This document shows, one piece after another, positions 11,959-23,526 of a DNA stretch of 64,000 bases. Under the pieces are notes generated by a model, which was given only the letters and a program-made list of their open reading frames with translations, ran no database searches and was not told where the DNA came from. This DNA is from Buchnera aphidicola (Aphis gossypii). GTDB lineage: Bacteria; Pseudomonadota; Gammaproteobacteria; Enterobacterales; Enterobacteriaceae. Numbering within the stretch: the stretch's first letter is position 1; every line of letters begins with the position of its first letter. The stretch lies in assembly GCF_013394915.1 (NCBI RefSeq), contig NZ_CP056771.1, positions 564,099 through 628,098 of the forward strand, given 5' to 3'. The position numbers and the translations under genes were made by a program.

Positions 11959-12948
11959 TTATTCTTCTAAAGCGTTCAATGGAGGCCATTTTTCTAATTT
12001 CATTCCAAGCGATAAATTACGTGAAGCTAATATATCTTTAATTTCAGTTAACGATTTTTTTCCTAAGTTAGGTGTTTTTAAAAGTTCAACTTCAGTTTTT
12101 TGAACTAAATCGCCTATATAATGTATAGATTCTGCTTTAAGACAATTAGCTGATCGTACGGTTAATTCTAAGTCATCTACAGGACGCAATAAAATAGGTT
12201 CAAATTCAGGTTTTTCTTCTTTTACTTCTGGTTCTTTAACATCTCTCAAATCAACAAAAGCTTCTAATTGTTCTGACAAAATAGTTGCAGCACGTCTTAT
12301 AGCTTCTTCAGGATCAATTGTCCCATTTGTTTTCATTTCGATAATTAGTTTATCCAAATCTGTTCTTTGTTCAACTCGTGCAGCTTCAACATTGTAAACA
12401 ATTCGATTTATAGGACTATAACATGCATCTACCAACAAGCAACCAATAGGTCTTGATTCGTCTTCTACATGTACTCGAGATGAAGCTGGAATATAACCTC
12501 TTCCACGTTGTACCTTTATTCTCATCTGAATAGAGGAATTATTATCCGTTAAATGACAAATTACATGATTAGGTTTTATAATTTCAACATCATTATCATG
12601 TATAATATCTGAAGCAGTAACACAACAAATACCTGTTTTTTGAAGATTAATAAAGGCCTCATCTTTTCCATGCAACTTAATTGCTAATCCTTTTAAATTT
12701 AGTAAAATTTCCAAAATATCTTCTTGAATGCCTTCTTTAGTACTATACTCATGTAAAACACCGTCAATTTCTACCTCTGTTACAGCACAACCAGGCATAG
12801 AAGACAGTAAAATTCTTCGCAATGCATTGCCCAGTGTATGACCAAAGCCTCGTTCTAATGGCTCTAATGTAACTTTCGTGTGAGTTGGGGTAATTTGTTC
12901 AATATCGACTAAACGTGGCTTTAAAAATCCCATAATAGAACTCTGCAT
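11959..12948 (-). CDS. rpoA: RNA polymerase alpha subunit
   Basis: Scaffold for core polymerase assembly. The N-terminal domain (dimerisation; [19 protein letters not shown] near 32-50) and the C-terminal domain with helix-hairpin-helix ([14 protein letters not shown] near 292-305) are both present, at the E. coli length of 329. The UP-element-contacting Arg265 region ([10 protein letters not shown]) is intact, so alpha-CTD DNA binding is probably retained in spite of the small regulatory repertoire. Relevant to the poly(A) tracts reported here because slippage is a property of this polymerase. Confidence 0.98.
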   Translation of the reverse strand: MQSSIMGFLKPRLVDIEQITPTHTKVTLEPLERGFGHTLGNALRRILLSSMPGCAVTEVEIDGVLHEYSTKEGIQEDILEILLNLKGLAIKLHGKDEAFINLQKTGICCVTASDIIHDNDVEIIKPNHVICHLTDNNSSIQMRIKVQRGRGYIPASSRVHVEDESRPIGCLLVDACYSPINRIVYNVEAARVEQRTDLDKLIIEMKTNGTIDPEEAIRRAATILSEQLEAFVDLRDVKEPEVKEEKPEFEPILLRPVDDLELTVRSANCLKAESIHYIGDLVQKTEVELLKTPNLGKKSLTEIKDILASRNLSLGMKLEKWPPLNALEE

Positions 12949-12979
12949 AATAAACCCCTATATCTAATAGTCAGTTTTA

Positions 12980-13600
12980 TTACTTAGAATAAAGTTCAAC
13001 AATCAAATGTTCATTAATTTCTGAAGACAAATCTGAACGTTCAGGAAATCGTTTAAAAATCCCTTCCATTTTAATAAAATCTACTTCTATCCAAATAGGT
13101 TTTTCTCGTTGTTCAGTTAATTCCAAAGCAGCTTTTATCCGTGATTGAGCTTTAGACTTATCTCTAATAGATATACGATCATTAGGAGTAACTTGATATG
13201 ATGCAATGTTCACAACATGATTATTTACTTGAATAGATTTATGATTAATTAACTGTCTCGATTCAGCACGTGTACATCCGAATCCCATACGATACACTAC
13301 ATTATCAAGTCTTCTTTCTAGAATTTGCAGTAAATTTTCTCCAGTATTACCTTTTAAACGTGAAGCTTTTTTGTAATATATTTTAAATTGCCGCTCTAAA
13401 ACACCATAAATACGACGTACTTTCTGTTTCTCGCGCAATTGAATTGCATAATCAGACAATCTTGGTTTTCTTAATCCATGTTGCCCAGGAGGATGCTCTA
13501 ATTTGCATTTTGATTCTATCGAGCGAAATCCAGATTTTAAAAATAAATCAGTTCCTTCACGTCGACTTAATTTTAATTTAGGGCCTAAATATTTTGCCAT
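12980..13600 (-). CDS. rpsD: 30S ribosomal protein S4
   Basis: Primary 16S-binding protein that nucleates 30S assembly; in E. coli it also represses the alpha operon by binding its leader. Length 206, identical to E. coli, with N-terminal [16 protein letters not shown] and the S4 RNA-binding domain ([12 protein letters not shown] near 92-103, then SIQVNN). The zinc-finger Cys set of some S4 proteins is absent, as in enterics. Confidence 0.98.
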   Translation of the reverse strand: MAKYLGPKLKLSRREGTDLFLKSGFRSIESKCKLEHPPGQHGLRKPRLSDYAIQLREKQKVRRIYGVLERQFKIYYKKASRLKGNTGENLLQILERRLDNVVYRMGFGCTRAESRQLINHKSIQVNNHVVNIASYQVTPNDRISIRDKSKAQSRIKAALELTEQREKPIWIEVDFIKMEGIFKRFPERSDLSSEINEHLIVELYSK

Positions 13601-13625
13601 TTAATTCTCCAATAATTTCTAAAAT

Positions 13626-14030
<405 letters not shown>

Positions 14031-14035
14031 CTAAA

Positions 14036-14392
14036 TTATTTTTTTATCGCTTTTCTAGGGCCTTTACAAGTACGAGCATTTGTTTTTGTTCTTTGTCCTC
14101 GGACCGGAAGATTTTTACGATGTCGTATGCCACGATAACAATTAAGATCAATTAAACGCTTAATATTTAAATTTTTTTCTCGTCTTAAATCGCCTTCAAC
14201 TACATATTTAGCTACATTTTCTCTCAATAATTCAATATCTGATTCTTTTAAATCTATTATTTTCATGGTTTCTGAAATATTTGAATTCATACAAATAATC
14301 TTAGATCGTTTTCTTCCTATTCCATATATTGCTGTTAATGCTATGATAGTATGTTTATTCTCAGGAATATTAATACCGGCGATACGAGCCAT
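14036..14392 (-). CDS. rpsM: 30S ribosomal protein S13
   Basis: Head protein of the small subunit that contacts P-site tRNA and L5 (bridge B1). Length 118, as in E. coli, from the ATG giving [14 protein letters not shown]; an upstream in-frame TTG three codons earlier is rejected because AAGGA lies about nine bases from that TTG-ATG region and homology starts at MARI. The C-terminus [18 protein letters not shown] is the tRNA-contacting tail. First gene of the alpha operon; the 100-base gap before it is A/T-rich, and I cannot confirm an S4-binding pseudoknot. Confidence 0.97.
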   Translation of the reverse strand: MARIAGINIPENKHTIIALTAIYGIGRKRSKIICMNSNISETMKIIDLKESDIELLRENVAKYVVEGDLRREKNLNIKRLIDLNCYRGIRHRKNLPVRGQRTKTNARTCKGPRKAIKK

Positions 14393-14492
14393 TTTATACA
14401 ATCCTTAAAATTTATTAAGATAAACTAACATAATAAATTTATCAATATATATAAATATTAATAAATTTTAATATAGTTTTTATTTTTTAACT

Positions 14493-14609
14493 TTAACCTT
14501 GACGTTGTTTGTGTTTCGGATCATTACTACAAATAACTCTTACTACATTATTACGTCGTATAATTTTACAACTTCGACAAAGTGTTTTAACAGAAGCTTT
14601 AACTTTCAT
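14493..14609 (-). CDS. rpmJ: 50S ribosomal protein L36
   Basis: A 38-residue zinc-ribbon protein between secY and rpsM, where enterics have it. It reads [17 protein letters not shown] at the start and ends PKHKQRQG. Zinc ligands Cys11, Cys14, Cys27 and a C-terminal His fit the family. Length equals E. coli L36. GAGGATTTTC-type ribosome site stands just before the ATG. Short enough to be missed by length filters. Confidence 0.96.
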   Translation of the reverse strand: MKVKASVKTLCRSCKIIRRNNVVRVICSNDPKHKQRQG

Positions 14610-14633
14610 TGAAAATCCTCAACTATTAAAAAT

Positions 14634-15953
14634 TTAATTTAACCTAGCTTTTTTTAATATAGAGTCATATTGACTAGACATTATTAAAGTTTGAATTTGA
14701 GCAATAAAATCCATTATCACTACAACTACAATAAGCAATGACGTACCACCAAAGTAAAATGGGACATTCATAGCACTTCTCATGAATTCTGGTACTAAGC
14801 AAATAAAGGTAATATATAAAGAACCAAAAAATGTTAATCGTAACATAATTTTATAAATATATTTAGCTGTTTGCTCACCTGGCCTAATTCCTGAAATAAA
14901 AGCGCCTGACTTTTTTAAGTTGTCTGCAGTTTCACGAGGATTAAAAACTAATCCAGTATAAAAAAAACAAAAGAAAATAATAGAAGCTGTATATAAAACT
15001 AGGTATAAAGACTGATTAGGTTGAAAATAAAACAAAATAGTTTTAAAAAAGCTGTATTTCTTATCTATTCCAAACCAAGATATAATAGTAGCAGGAAATA
15101 ATACAATACTTGAGGCAAATATTGCAGGAATAACACCAGACATATTTACTTTTAAAGGTAAATGAGTACTTTGTGCTGAATAAATACGACGACCTTGTTG
15201 ACGCTGAGCATAATGAACAATAATTTTTCTCTGACTACGTTCAATAAAAACAACTAAAAAAACAACTAAAAAAATTAATAATAAAACAGATAAAAACAAT
15301 AATAAATGTAAATGCCCTTGTCTAGTCTGCTCAATTGTATGTGTAATCGCAGAAGGAAGTCCTGCTATTATACCTGTAAAAATGATAATAGAAATACCAT
15401 TACCAATACCACATTCTGTAATTAATTCTCCTAACCACATTAAAAACATAGTACCAGTTACTAATATAATAATAGCAGTAAAATAAAAATAAAAATTTGT
15501 ATCAACTATAATAGGTCGCATGCTGGATATGCTAGATAAACTTGTCACAACACCAACCGACTGAAAAAAAGCTAATATTAAAGTAGCATATCTTGTATAT
15601 TCATTAATTTTATATCGACCTGCTTCTCCTTCTTTCTTTAATTCGGATAAAAAAGGAATCGCTAAAGTTAGTAACTGAATAATAATAGAAGCCGATATAT
15701 AGGGCATGATACCTAATGCAAAAATAGAAGCTCGATTCAAAGCCCCGCCAGAAAACATATTAAACATTTCAAAAATAGTGCCTTTTTGATGATTTAATAT
15801 TCTAGACAAAATTGTAGTATCAATTCCAGGTATAGGAATAAAGGAGCCGATACGAAAAATAATTAAAGAAATTATTACAAAAATAATTCTATTTTTAAGT
15901 TCATTAATATTTTTTTTAGAATTTTTAAAATTCATTCCTAATTTATTAATCAT
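14634..15953 (-). CDS. secY: Preprotein translocase subunit SecY
   Basis: Channel of the SecYEG translocon. 439 residues (E. coli 443) with ten predicted membrane segments, the plug-region [10 protein letters not shown] near 37-46, and the cytosolic loop with [17 protein letters not shown] near 240-256 that engages SecA and ribosomes. The retention fits an organism that still exports a few proteins such as FkpA in this window. Last large gene of spc. Confidence 0.98.
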   Translation of the reverse strand: MINKLGMNFKNSKKNINELKNRIIFVIISLIIFRIGSFIPIPGIDTTILSRILNHQKGTIFEMFNMFSGGALNRASIFALGIMPYISASIIIQLLTLAIPFLSELKKEGEAGRYKINEYTRYATLILAFFQSVGVVTSLSSISSMRPIIVDTNFYFYFTAIIILVTGTMFLMWLGELITECGIGNGISIIIFTGIIAGLPSAITHTIEQTRQGHLHLLLFLSVLLLIFLVVFLVVFIERSQRKIIVHYAQRQQGRRIYSAQSTHLPLKVNMSGVIPAIFASSIVLFPATIISWFGIDKKYSFFKTILFYFQPNQSLYLVLYTASIIFFCFFYTGLVFNPRETADNLKKSGAFISGIRPGEQTAKYIYKIMLRLTFFGSLYITFICLVPEFMRSAMNVPFYFGGTSLLIVVVVIMDFIAQIQTLIMSSQYDSILKKARLN

Positions 15954-15963
15954 TATTTACTAA

Positions 15964-16398
15964 TTATCCTTCAATTTTACCACCATAATTTTCAATTTCT
16001 ATACGAGCGCCTTTAGTAACACGCAAACCACGTAATATTATAGGGCTTTTTAATTTCCCTGAAAGAATAATTTTTACATATTTAACATTCTTATTAACAA
16101 TATTTTCTTTTTTTAAAATTTTTAAATCAATTATGTTAGCTGATAATTGTGATATTTGAGATAATCTAACTTCAGTAGTAATATTTGTTTTTCTGGATTT
16201 AAATCCAAATTTAGGAAGTCTTCTATACAAAGGCATTTGACCTCCTTCGAAACCACGATTTATACTTCCACCAGATCTAGATTTTTGACCTTTATGTCCT
16301 CTTCCAGCTGTTTTTCCCAAACCAGAACCAATGCCTCGACCTAATCTTTTTCGATTTTTTTTAGATCCAAATGACGGAGATAAACTATTTAGATGCAT
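15964..16398 (-). CDS. rplO: 50S ribosomal protein L15
   Basis: Late-assembly large-subunit protein. Length 144, as in E. coli; the glycine/arginine-rich N-terminal extension ([20 protein letters not shown] near 18-37) threads into 23S rRNA. Located between rpmD and secY, three bases after the rpmD stop codon. Confidence 0.97.
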   Translation of the reverse strand: MHLNSLSPSFGSKKNRKRLGRGIGSGLGKTAGRGHKGQKSRSGGSINRGFEGGQMPLYRRLPKFGFKSRKTNITTEVRLSQISQLSANIIDLKILKKENIVNKNVKYVKIILSGKLKSPIILRGLRVTKGARIEIENYGGKIEG

Positions 16399-16401
16399 AA
16401 A

Positions 16402-16581
16402 TTATTTCTCTTGTATTTTTAAGATATACGATACTTTTTTAATCATACCTCGAATTGAAGGCGTATCTTCAAGAGTAACGGTATGTCCAATAAAACGCAA
16501 TCCCAAACCAGACAGTGTTTTTTTATGTTTTGGAATTCTTCCTATAGAACTTTTTACTTGAGTAATTTTAATAGTTTTCAT
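16402..16581 (-). CDS. rpmD: 50S ribosomal protein L30
   Basis: 59 residues, exactly the E. coli length, reading [15 protein letters not shown] at the start with [11 protein letters not shown] in the middle. Sits ten bases after rpsE and three before rplO. It is easily overlooked because of its size and because a longer open frame runs on the other strand; the latter has no support. Confidence 0.96.
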   Translation of the reverse strand: MKTIKITQVKSSIGRIPKHKKTLSGLGLRFIGHTVTLEDTPSIRGMIKKVSYILKIQEK

Positions 16582-16591
16582 TGATTAGAAT

Positions 16592-17098
16592 TTACCTTCC
16601 TAAGATATCTTCAATAGATTTATTTCTTTTCGCTGCTATCATTTCTGGGGATTTCATATTAACTAAACCATTCATAGTCGCTCGAACTACATTAATTGGA
16701 TTAGTTGATCCATACGTTTTAGCTAGTACATTATGTATACCAGCTACTTCTAAAACTGCACGCATAGCTCCTCCCGCAATAATTCCAGTACCATCTGAAG
16801 CAGGCTTCATAAATACATTAGATCCAGTGTGCGATCCTTTTAGAGGGTGTTGTAAGGTTCTATTTGCTAACGGTATAGTAAACATATTACGTCTTGCTTT
16901 TTCCATAGCTTTTTGGATAGCTGCAGGGACTTCACGAGCTTTTCCATATCCAAAACCAACACGTCCCTTTCCATTGCCAACTACTGTTAGAGCTGTAAAA
17001 GAAAAAATTCGACCACCTTTAACTGTTTTTGACACACGGTTTACAGTGATTAACTTTTCTTGTAATTCGTTGTTATTTTTTTTATCAATATTGACCAT
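16592..17098 (-). CDS. rpsE: 30S ribosomal protein S5
   Basis: Contributes to decoding fidelity and mRNA unwinding at the entry tunnel. 168 residues (E. coli 167) from the ATG giving [10 protein letters not shown]; an ATG-less extension upstream is rejected because AAGG lies just ahead of this ATG and homology begins here. Blocks [15 protein letters not shown] and [17 protein letters not shown] are nearly identical to E. coli. Confidence 0.97.
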   Translation of the reverse strand: MVNIDKKNNNELQEKLITVNRVSKTVKGGRIFSFTALTVVGNGKGRVGFGYGKAREVPAAIQKAMEKARRNMFTIPLANRTLQHPLKGSHTGSNVFMKPASDGTGIIAGGAMRAVLEVAGIHNVLAKTYGSTNPINVVRATMNGLVNMKSPEMIAAKRNKSIEDILGR

Positions 17099-17111
17099 TT
17101 TATATTTTGCC

Positions 17112-17477
17112 TTAAAACTTGAGCCCAAAATTTCGAGCAGAATCTGCTAATACTTTTACACGACCATGATATTTAAAACCAGAACGATCGAATGAAACTT
17201 TAGATATTCCTTTTAACAAAGCTCTTTTAGCAATACTTTTTCCAATAACTTCTGCTGCCTCTTTATTTCCCGTATATTTCAAACCAGATTTAATCTGTTT
17301 TTCTACAGTCGAGGCAAAAACTAAAACTTTTGCTTCAGAAGAAATTATTTGAGCATAGATATGACGAGAAGTGCGATGCACAACTAAACGCGTTGCTCCT
17401 AATTTTTTCATTTGATAACGTGATTTTTTTAATCGACGTATACGAGAGTTTATTTTTGAATTTCTAGAAGTAGTCAT
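17112..17477 (-). CDS. rplR: 50S ribosomal protein L18
   Basis: Anchors 5S rRNA to the central protuberance with L5. 121 residues (E. coli 117), with the 5S-binding [18 protein letters not shown] near 27-44 and [12 protein letters not shown] near 96-107. The N-terminus carries a few extra residues relative to E. coli. Stop codon overlaps nothing; rplF ends one base upstream. Confidence 0.97.
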   Translation of the reverse strand: MTTSRNSKINSRIRRLKKSRYQMKKLGATRLVVHRTSRHIYAQIISSEAKVLVFASTVEKQIKSGLKYTGNKEAAEVIGKSIAKRALLKGISKVSFDRSGFKYHGRVKVLADSARNFGLKF

Positions 17478-17478
17478 T

Positions 17479-18015
17479 TTACTTTTTTTTAGCCTCTTTT
17501 ACGCGCACAATTTCATCTGAATATCGAATGCCTTTTCCTTTATAAGGTTCTGGTTTACGATAAGATCTTAAGTTCGCTGAAACTTGTCCGACTAATTGCT
17601 TATCTACTCCCTTGATGATAATTTCTGTAGAGGAAACATATTCAACTTCAATAGAAGAGGGTAAAGAGTATAAAATAGGATGCGAATATCCTAAAGACAT
17701 ATTGATAATATTATCTTTTGTTATTGAAACACGATAACCTACACCAGAAAATTGTAATTTTTTACTAAATTTTTTCGAAACCCCTGTGATCATTGAGCAA
17801 ACAAGAGCTCTTGACGTACCAGCTTGCGCCCAGCCATCAGAAAACCCTAAACGCGCTGAAAAGGTAAGAACATTATTTAAATATTTTACTTCAACTGCAC
17901 GATGAATAATACGTGAAAGATTACCATATTTTCCTTGAATAGATATTAATTGTGCATTTAATTCAACTTTAACATCTTTTGGAATAGGAATTGGACATTT
18001 AGCAATACGAGACAT
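17479..18015 (-). CDS. rplF: 50S ribosomal protein L6
   Basis: Near the factor-binding site and sarcin-ricin loop. 178 residues (E. coli 177) made of two repeated domains; the C-terminal signature [16 protein letters not shown] near 154-169 is intact. Ten bases separate it from rpsH. The stop region includes a run of eight A. Confidence 0.97.
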   Translation of the reverse strand: MSRIAKCPIPIPKDVKVELNAQLISIQGKYGNLSRIIHRAVEVKYLNNVLTFSARLGFSDGWAQAGTSRALVCSMITGVSKKFSKKLQFSGVGYRVSITKDNIINMSLGYSHPILYSLPSSIEVEYVSSTEIIIKGVDKQLVGQVSANLRSYRKPEPYKGKGIRYSDEIVRVKEAKKK

Positions 18016-18025
18016 TTTATCTCCT

Positions 18026-18418
18026 TTAAGCTACATAACATATAACTTCGCCACCAAGACCAAGTTTACGTGCGGTGTGATCTGTCATAATACCATGAGA
18101 AGTTGAAATTATAGCAATGCCTAATCCAGACATAACTTTAGGTAAATTATTCTTTTTTTTATATATTCGTAAGCTTGGTCGACTTACTCTTTGAATTTTT
18201 TCTATTACAGATTTTCCTTTAAAATATTTTAAAATAACTTCTAATTCTAATTTATTTTCACCATTTATATTATAATTATTAATATAACCTTCTTGTTTTA
18301 ACAATTTTATTATAGAATTTTTTAATTTAGAAGCAGGCATCTTAACAGAATATTTATTAGCTGATTGACCATTTCTAATACGTGTCAACATATCAGCTAC
18401 TGGATCTTGAACACTCAT
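18026..18418 (-). CDS. rpsH: 30S ribosomal protein S8
   Basis: Primary 16S binder; in E. coli it represses the spc operon by binding mRNA near rplE. 130 residues, as in E. coli, with [18 protein letters not shown] and the C-terminal [20 protein letters not shown]. Whether an S8 target survives in the rplX-rplE junction could not be judged by eye. Confidence 0.97.
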   Translation of the reverse strand: MSVQDPVADMLTRIRNGQSANKYSVKMPASKLKNSIIKLLKQEGYINNYNINGENKLELEVILKYFKGKSVIEKIQRVSRPSLRIYKKKNNLPKVMSGLGIAIISTSHGIMTDHTARKLGLGGEVICYVA

Positions 18419-18433
18419 TTTATCTCCTTAAAA

Positions 18434-18739
18434 TTACCAACTTGCTTTTTTTAAACCAGGAATTTCGCCTTTCATAGCAGCTTCTCTAACTTTAATACGA
18501 CTAAGACCGAATTTTCTCAAAAAAGCATGTGGACGACCTGTTTGACGACATCTATTTCTTTGTCGTGATGGACTAGAATCACGTGGGAACACTTGAAGTT
18601 TAAGTACAGCTTCCCAACGCTCTTCTTTTGAAAGTTTCATATTTTTAATAATAGTTTTGAGCGAAATACGTTGAGCATAAAATTTATTAGCTAATTTTAT
18701 ACGTTTAATTTCACGTGCTTTCATTGATTGTTTAGCCAT
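18434..18739 (-). CDS. rpsN: 30S ribosomal protein S14
   Basis: Head protein of the small subunit. 101 residues, the zinc-free long form found in enterics (no CxxC pairs). C-terminal [20 protein letters not shown] and [18 protein letters not shown] are almost unchanged from E. coli. Confidence 0.97.
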   Translation of the reverse strand: MAKQSMKAREIKRIKLANKFYAQRISLKTIIKNMKLSKEERWEAVLKLQVFPRDSSPSRQRNRCRQTGRPHAFLRKFGLSRIKVREAAMKGEIPGLKKASW

Positions 18740-18767
18740 TAGATAACCTTAAATATATTAAACTACG

Positions 18768-19307
18768 TTACTTACGGAAAGGAAAATTAAAAGCAGATAA
18801 CAATAAATGACCTTCATTATTTGATTTTGCAGTAGTAGCAATAGTTACATCTAAACCACGAACACGATCGATTTTATCATAATGAATTTCAGGAAAAATA
18901 ATTTGTTCTCGTATTCCCAAACTATAATTTCCTCGACCGTCAAAGGAGTTCATTGATAAACCTCTAAAATCTCTAATACGAGGAATTGCAATACTAATTA
19001 AGCGTGTTAAAAAATCCCATTTTCTTTTTCCGCGTAACGTTACTTTGCAACCAATAGGATAACCTTTTCTAATTTTAAAACCAGCTACAGATTTTCTTGC
19101 TTTGGTAATTATTGGTTTTTGTCCAGATATTGCAGTTAAATCTAAAACAGCATTATCTAAATTTTTTTTATCAGAAGCTGCCGATCCAACACCCATATTT
19201 AAAATAATTTTATCGATTTTAGGTACTTGCATAATAGAACTATAATTTAACGTTATCATAAGCTTTTTAACTATTTTGGTTTTATAATAACTATGTAATT
19301 CAACCAT
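18768..19307 (-). CDS. rplE: 50S ribosomal protein L5
   Basis: Binds 5S rRNA and P-site tRNA; forms bridge B1b with S13. 179 residues, as in E. coli, with IILNMGVG near 33-40, [16 protein letters not shown] near 75-90 and [10 protein letters not shown] near 137-146. Follows rplX after 22 bases. Confidence 0.97.
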   Translation of the reverse strand: MVELHSYYKTKIVKKLMITLNYSSIMQVPKIDKIILNMGVGSAASDKKNLDNAVLDLTAISGQKPIITKARKSVAGFKIRKGYPIGCKVTLRGKRKWDFLTRLISIAIPRIRDFRGLSMNSFDGRGNYSLGIREQIIFPEIHYDKIDRVRGLDVTIATTAKSNNEGHLLLSAFNFPFRK

Positions 19308-19329
19308 ATATCACTCCAAAATATCATAA

Positions 19330-19647
19330 CTATTTTTTAATTGTATTACCATTTGATTTAAAAAAACGTACTTTTTTACCTTCTTCAAATCTGAAACCAA
19401 CACGATCTGATTTTTTAGATTCTGGGTTTAAAATAGCGATATTGGAAATATGTATAGGAGCTTCTTTTTCAATAATACCACCGTTTTTATTTTGAGAAGG
19501 AATGGGTTTTTGATGTTTTTTAACTAAATTTAAACCTTGAACAATTACTTTATTAGATGATAAAATATTTTTAATAAAACTTTTTTTCCCTTTTTCTTTT
19601 CCTGTTAAAATTATTACTTCATCATTTTGACGAAATTTGAATGCCAT
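19330..19647 (-). CDS. rplX: 50S ribosomal protein L24
   Basis: Assembly initiator bound near the 5' end of 23S. 105 residues (E. coli 104), KOW motif [15 protein letters not shown] near 8-22 and [18 protein letters not shown] at the C-terminus. The initiator Met is followed by Ala-Phe rather than Ala-Ala. Confidence 0.96.
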   Translation of the reverse strand: MAFKFRQNDEVIILTGKEKGKKSFIKNILSSNKVIVQGLNLVKKHQKPIPSQNKNGGIIEKEAPIHISNIAILNPESKKSDRVGFRFEEGKKVRFFKSNGNTIKK

Positions 19648-19668
19648 TTTATATTCCTTAAATATTTA

Positions 19669-20037
19669 TTATAAGACCTCAGGAGCTAATGAAATAATTT
19701 TCATAAATTTTTCATTTCTTAATTCTCGAGTGACAGGTCCAAAAATACGAGTTCCTATAGGTTGTTCATTATTATTTAATATAACACAAGAATTTCGATC
19801 AAAACGTACAGTAGAACCATCAGATCTTCTTACCCCTTTCTTTGTTCTAACAACTACTGCTTTTAAAACTTCTCCTTTTTTTACTTTCCCTCTTGGTATA
19901 GCTTCTTTTACTGTAATTTTAATTATATCACCAATTTTAGCATAACGACGACGAGATCCACCTAATACTTTGATACACATAGCTGAACGCGCACCAGAGT
20001 TATCAGCTACATTTAAAATAGTTTGTTCTTGAATCAT
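19669..20037 (-). CDS. rplN: 50S ribosomal protein L14
   Basis: Contacts 16S helix 44 at an intersubunit bridge. 122 residues (E. coli 123), with [18 protein letters not shown] and the signature [21 protein letters not shown] near 26-46. First gene of spc; 109 bases separate it from rpsQ, and an imperfect hairpin lies in that gap. Confidence 0.97.
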   Translation of the reverse strand: MIQEQTILNVADNSGARSAMCIKVLGGSRRRYAKIGDIIKITVKEAIPRGKVKKGEVLKAVVVRTKKGVRRSDGSTVRFDRNSCVILNNNEQPIGTRIFGPVTRELRNEKFMKIISLAPEVL

Positions 20038-20102
20038 ATTATATTATTCCAATTCAAATGAAATTATTACTGAGTATAATATTAATAATATTTTTTTAAT
20101 AG

Positions 20103-20136
20103 AAAACATGAACAGACCTAAGTTTGATCATGTTTT
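20103..20136 (-). terminator. Stem-loop at the S10/spc operon boundary
   Basis: A 34-base imperfect palindrome: AAAACATGA / TCATGTTTT (9 bp), an A-A mismatch, then CAGAC / GTTTG (5 bp with one G-U) and loop CTAA. It starts 11 bases after the rpsQ stop codon. The 3' arm on the minus strand ends GTTTT then CTATT, a weak U-tract. It could be a partial terminator or an RNA end protecting the S10 message; no convincing spc promoter follows. Confidence 0.55.
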
Positions 20137-20146
20137 AAAATATTTT

Positions 20147-20398
20147 TTAAAAAATAGTTTTTTCAACAATACGAACTAATATCCAAGATTTAGTTTTGGA
20201 AATTGGCCTAGATTCTCTAACTTCTATTAAATCGCCCACAGAACATTCATTTTTTTCATCATGAATATGTAGTTTTGTCGTTTTTTTTATAAACTTTTTA
20301 TAAATTGGATGCTTCACAAAACGCTTAATTGATACAACAACTGACTTATTCATTTTATTACTCGTAACACGACCTTGTAAGGTACGAATTTTTTCCAT
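20147..20398 (-). CDS. rpsQ: 30S ribosomal protein S17
   Basis: Early-binding small-subunit protein with an OB fold. 83 residues (E. coli 84), with [18 protein letters not shown] and [20 protein letters not shown]. The start codon shares one base with the rpmC stop codon region (junction at 20398), so the two are translationally coupled. Confidence 0.97.
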   Translation of the reverse strand: MEKIRTLQGRVTSNKMNKSVVVSIKRFVKHPIYKKFIKKTTKLHIHDEKNECSVGDLIEVRESRPISKTKSWILVRIVEKTIF

Positions 20399-20595
20399 TA
20401 TTTAAGGCGCTCCTTTTCAGTTAGTATTGTTTTTACTTGTGCAATATTTCTTCTCACTTTTCGTAATAAATGTGGCTGCTTTAGTTTACCTGATGCAGAT
20501 TGCATACGAAGATTAAATTGTTCTCTTAATAATTGTAAAAGTTCTATATTAAGGTCTGGAAAGTTTTTTTTACGAAATTTTAATAATCCTTTCAT
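20398..20595 (-). CDS. rpmC: 50S ribosomal protein L29
   Basis: Two-helix protein at the polypeptide exit, a contact for trigger factor. 65 residues (E. coli 63), with [18 protein letters not shown] and [17 protein letters not shown]. It starts on the last base of rplP and ends on the first of rpsQ, a tight packing inherited from the E. coli S10 operon. Confidence 0.96.
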   Translation of the reverse strand: MKGLLKFRKKNFPDLNIELLQLLREQFNLRMQSASGKLKQPHLLRKVRRNIAQVKTILTEKERLK

Positions 20596-21005
20596 TACAT
20601 CACCGTTTTAGTTACAAAAGTAGTTTTAATAGGCAATTTTGATGCGGCTAACTTAAATGCTATACGAGACTCTTCTTCAGATACACCATCTAATTCATAA
20701 AGTATTTTACCAGGTTGTACTAAAGCAACCCAATATTCAACATTACCTTTTCCTTTTCCCATTCTAACCTCTAATGGTTTTTGTGTGATCGGTTTATCAG
20801 GAAAAATACGTATCCAAACTTTACCTTGTCTTTTAATAAATCGTGTTATAGCTCTTCGCGCAGATTCAATTTGCCGAGCAGTTAAACGTCCTCGATCCAC
20901 TGCTTTTAATCCAAAAATACCAAAGTTAATATCAGTACCAATTGCAAGTCCACGATTCCGCCCTTTATGCATTTTACGAAATTTCGTACGTTTTGGTTGC
21001 AACAT
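20595..21005 (-). CDS. rplP: 50S ribosomal protein L16
   Basis: Near the A-site of the peptidyl-transferase centre. 136 residues, as in E. coli, [17 protein letters not shown] start and [21 protein letters not shown] near 77-97. The arginine near position 81 that is hydroxylated in E. coli lies in the conserved RMGKGKG segment. Confidence 0.97.
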   Translation of the reverse strand: MLQPKRTKFRKMHKGRNRGLAIGTDINFGIFGLKAVDRGRLTARQIESARRAITRFIKRQGKVWIRIFPDKPITQKPLEVRMGKGKGNVEYWVALVQPGKILYELDGVSEEESRIAFKLAASKLPIKTTFVTKTVM

Positions 21006-21017
21006 TAGAAAACTCTC

Positions 21018-21722
21018 CTACTTGCGATTTTTACGATTCTGCTTTTTCGATTGAACAGATGGTTTTTTTTCTAATTTCTCAATAGCTGACATACCACCTA
21101 GTATTTCCCCTTTAAAAATCCACACTTTTACACCTATTACACCATATGTCGTATGAGCTTCTGAAACACTATAGTCAATATTAGCACGTAGAGTATGCAG
21201 CGGAACTCTACCCTCTCTATACCATTCTCTTCTAGCTATTTCAGCGCCACCTAATCTACCGCTTACTTCTACTTTAATACCCTTTGCTCCTTGTCTCATT
21301 GCATTTTGCACTGATCTTTTCATAGCTCTTCGAAACATCACTCTTCGTTCTAATTGAGAAGTGATACTATCTGAAACAAGCTTTGCATCTAATTCAGGTT
21401 TTCTAACTTCAGAAATATTGATTTGAGCTGGAACACCAGTGATTTTTGCAATAACAACTCTTAATTTCTCAACATCTTCACCTTTTTTTCCTATTACGAT
21501 ACCTGGTCTAGCTGTATAAATAGTTACACGAATACTTTTAGCGGGTCTCTCAATAATAACACGGGATACTGATGCTTTTATCAGTTCTTTCATTAAGAAT
21601 TGACGAACTTTATAATCGCTATCTATATGATCTGCAAACTCTTTAGTATTTGAAAACCATACAGAGTTCCATTTTTTAATGATACCCAATCTCATACCAT
21701 TAGGATGCACTTTTTGACCCAT
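21018..21722 (-). CDS. rpsC: 30S ribosomal protein S3
   Basis: mRNA entry and helicase region of the 30S. 234 residues (E. coli 233) from [13 protein letters not shown]. An earlier ATG seven codons upstream is rejected: the GGAGGAGAAGGA between the two is an excellent ribosome site 7 bases before the chosen ATG. KH domain motif [12 protein letters not shown] near 63-74; the lysine-rich tail replaces the E. coli one. The upstream ATG overlaps the rplV stop. Confidence 0.97.
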   Translation of the reverse strand: MGQKVHPNGMRLGIIKKWNSVWFSNTKEFADHIDSDYKVRQFLMKELIKASVSRVIIERPAKSIRVTIYTARPGIVIGKKGEDVEKLRVVIAKITGVPAQINISEVRKPELDAKLVSDSITSQLERRVMFRRAMKRSVQNAMRQGAKGIKVEVSGRLGGAEIARREWYREGRVPLHTLRANIDYSVSEAHTTYGVIGVKVWIFKGEILGGMSAIEKLEKKPSVQSKKQNRKNRK

Positions 21723-21742
21723 TCCTTCTCCTCCAAAAAACA

Positions 21743-22075
21743 TTAAAAATCAGCAACAATGACAGTTATATGACTAGTTCGTTTTAAAATACGATCTGCA
21801 CGCCCTTTAGCACGAGGCATCATTCGCTTCATTGTAGAACCTTCATCTACAAATATATTTTTAACTTTTAATCGATCTATATCAACGCCATTATTATGCT
21901 CTGCATTTGCTATAGCTGATTCTAATACCTTTTTAACTAAAACTGCGGCTTTTTTATTATTAAAATTTAATATATTTAATGCTATTGGCACTTTCTTGCC
22001 ACGAATTAAATCTGCTATTAAGCGAATTTTTTGAGCGGAAGATCGAACTTTTCGACATTGAGCTAAAGTTTCCAT
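21743..22075 (-). CDS. rplV: 50S ribosomal protein L22
   Basis: Its beta-hairpin lines the exit tunnel. 110 residues, as in E. coli, with [20 protein letters not shown] near 10-29 and the tunnel loop [15 protein letters not shown] near 82-96. Within the S10 operon between rpsS and rpsC. Confidence 0.97.
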   Translation of the reverse strand: METLAQCRKVRSSAQKIRLIADLIRGKKVPIALNILNFNNKKAAVLVKKVLESAIANAEHNNGVDIDRLKVKNIFVDEGSTMKRMMPRAKGRADRILKRTSHITVIVADF

Positions 22076-22090
22076 TTATTCCTCTTTTTT

Positions 22091-22369
22091 CTAACGTTTT
22101 TTTACTTTTTTATCTGCAGTATGTCCTCTGTAAGTACGAGTTAAAGAAAATTCACCTAATTTATGTCCAACCATTTCTTCAGTAATAAAAACCGGAATAT
22201 GATTTCGGCCGTTATGAATAGATATTGTTAAACCAACCATATTCGGGAATACTGTTGAACGTCTAGACCATGTTTTTAAAGGTTTTTTATCATTTAACTT
22301 TACTGCTTGTTCTACTTTTTTTAATAAACTAATATCAATAAAAGGGCCTTTTTTTAAGGAACGTGGCAT
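22091..22369 (-). CDS. rpsS: 30S ribosomal protein S19
   Basis: Head protein that binds with S13. 92 residues, as in E. coli; [12 protein letters not shown] start, [20 protein letters not shown] and [11 protein letters not shown] in the C-terminal half. Confidence 0.97.
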   Translation of the reverse strand: MPRSLKKGPFIDISLLKKVEQAVKLNDKKPLKTWSRRSTVFPNMVGLTISIHNGRNHIPVFITEEMVGHKLGEFSLTRTYRGHTADKKVKKR

Positions 22370-22386
22370 AAGATAATTCTCTAAAG

Positions 22387-23208
22387 TTATTTATGACGAT
22401 GACGTAAGATAAATTTTTCAGTACGTTTATTTCTTCGAGTTTTTTTCCCTTTTGTTTGAATGCCCCAAGGAGTCACTGGATGTTTTCCAAAATTTCTTCC
22501 TTCACCACCTCCATGAGGATGGTCAACCGGATTCATAGCAGTACCACGTACAGTCGGTCGAATTCCGACCCAGCGTGCAGCACCAGCTTTACCTAGCACT
22601 TTTAACATATGTTCTGCATTTCCTACTTGACCAATTGTAGCTCTACAATTAGATTCAGTTTTTCTCATTTCACCTGATCTTAATCTTAAAGTAGCATAAT
22701 CTTGATCACGCGCTACTAATTGTACATAGCTTCCCGCAGATCGAGCAATTTGACCACCTTTTCCTGGTTTCATTTCTACATTATGAATAAAAGAACCAAT
22801 AGGAATGTTTTTAATTGGCAAGCTATTTCCTGTTTTAATAGGAACATTTTGTCCAGAGATAACAGTATCACCTATCTTTAAGTCTTTAGGAGCTAAAATA
22901 TAACTTCGTTTTCCATCTTTATATAATATTAAAGCAATATTAGAAGAGCGATTAGGATCATATTCAAATCTTTCTATTACAGCATCTATGTTATCTTTAT
23001 TTCTTTTAAAATCTATAACACGATATGCACGTTTATGTCCCCCACCAATATGTCGGGTTGTAATTCTACCATTATTATTTCGTCCTCCAGTTTTACCTTT
23101 TTTGGTAATAAGTGAAGAATGTGGCCTCCCTTTATATAATTCCTTATTGACAACTTTAATAACATGACGTCGACCTGGGGATGTCGGCTTACATTTAACA
23201 ATTGCCAT
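22387..23208 (-). CDS. rplB: 50S ribosomal protein L2
   Basis: Needed for subunit association and peptidyl transfer. 273 residues, as in E. coli. RIGGGHK-type segment ([18 protein letters not shown] near 53-70) and the essential His in [14 protein letters not shown] near 226-239 are intact. Confidence 0.98.
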   Translation of the reverse strand: MAIVKCKPTSPGRRHVIKVVNKELYKGRPHSSLITKKGKTGGRNNNGRITTRHIGGGHKRAYRVIDFKRNKDNIDAVIERFEYDPNRSSNIALILYKDGKRSYILAPKDLKIGDTVISGQNVPIKTGNSLPIKNIPIGSFIHNVEMKPGKGGQIARSAGSYVQLVARDQDYATLRLRSGEMRKTESNCRATIGQVGNAEHMLKVLGKAGAARWVGIRPTVRGTAMNPVDHPHGGGEGRNFGKHPVTPWGIQTKGKKTRRNKRTEKFILRHRHK

Positions 23209-23223
23209 TCTTATTTCCTCTGC

Positions 23224-23526
23224 CTACTCTATATTACTTATAAAATCTAAATTTTGACCTTTCTTGACTTTAATATATGCTTTTTTCCAATCTTTACGAA
23301 AAACAACACGGTTAGAGTGGCGCTTTCTTTTTCCTTGAACACGCAATGTTTTTACACTATCTACCTGTATATTAAATAATTTTTCTACTGCAGATTTAAT
23401 TTCATATTTAGTCGAACTTTTTAAAACTTTTAAAACAACAGTATTAAACTTTTCCATTAATATAGATGATTTTTCAGAAATATGCGGAGAGAGTAGTATT
23501 TTTAACAAACGCTCTTCAGAAATCAT
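23224..23526 (-). CDS. rplW: 50S ribosomal protein L23
   Basis: Docking site for trigger factor and SRP at the tunnel exit. 100 residues, as in E. coli; the trigger-factor contact Glu lies near position 18 in SPHISEKSS. Start overlaps the rplD stop as ATGA (23523-23526). Confidence 0.97.
   Translation of the reverse strand: MISEERLLKILLSPHISEKSSILMEKFNTVVLKVLKSSTKYEIKSAVEKLFNIQVDSVKTLRVQGKRKRHSNRVVFRKDWKKAYIKVKKGQNLDFISNIE

Noticed and set aside
14390..14401. TTG as rpsM start, giving three extra residues
   Set aside because: Homology and length (118) fit the ATG at 14392.
16331..17150. Open frames of 76 and 189 codons on the plus strand
   Set aside because: They are antisense to rplO, rpmD and rpsE, whose minus-strand proteins are unmistakable; no ribosome site or family match.
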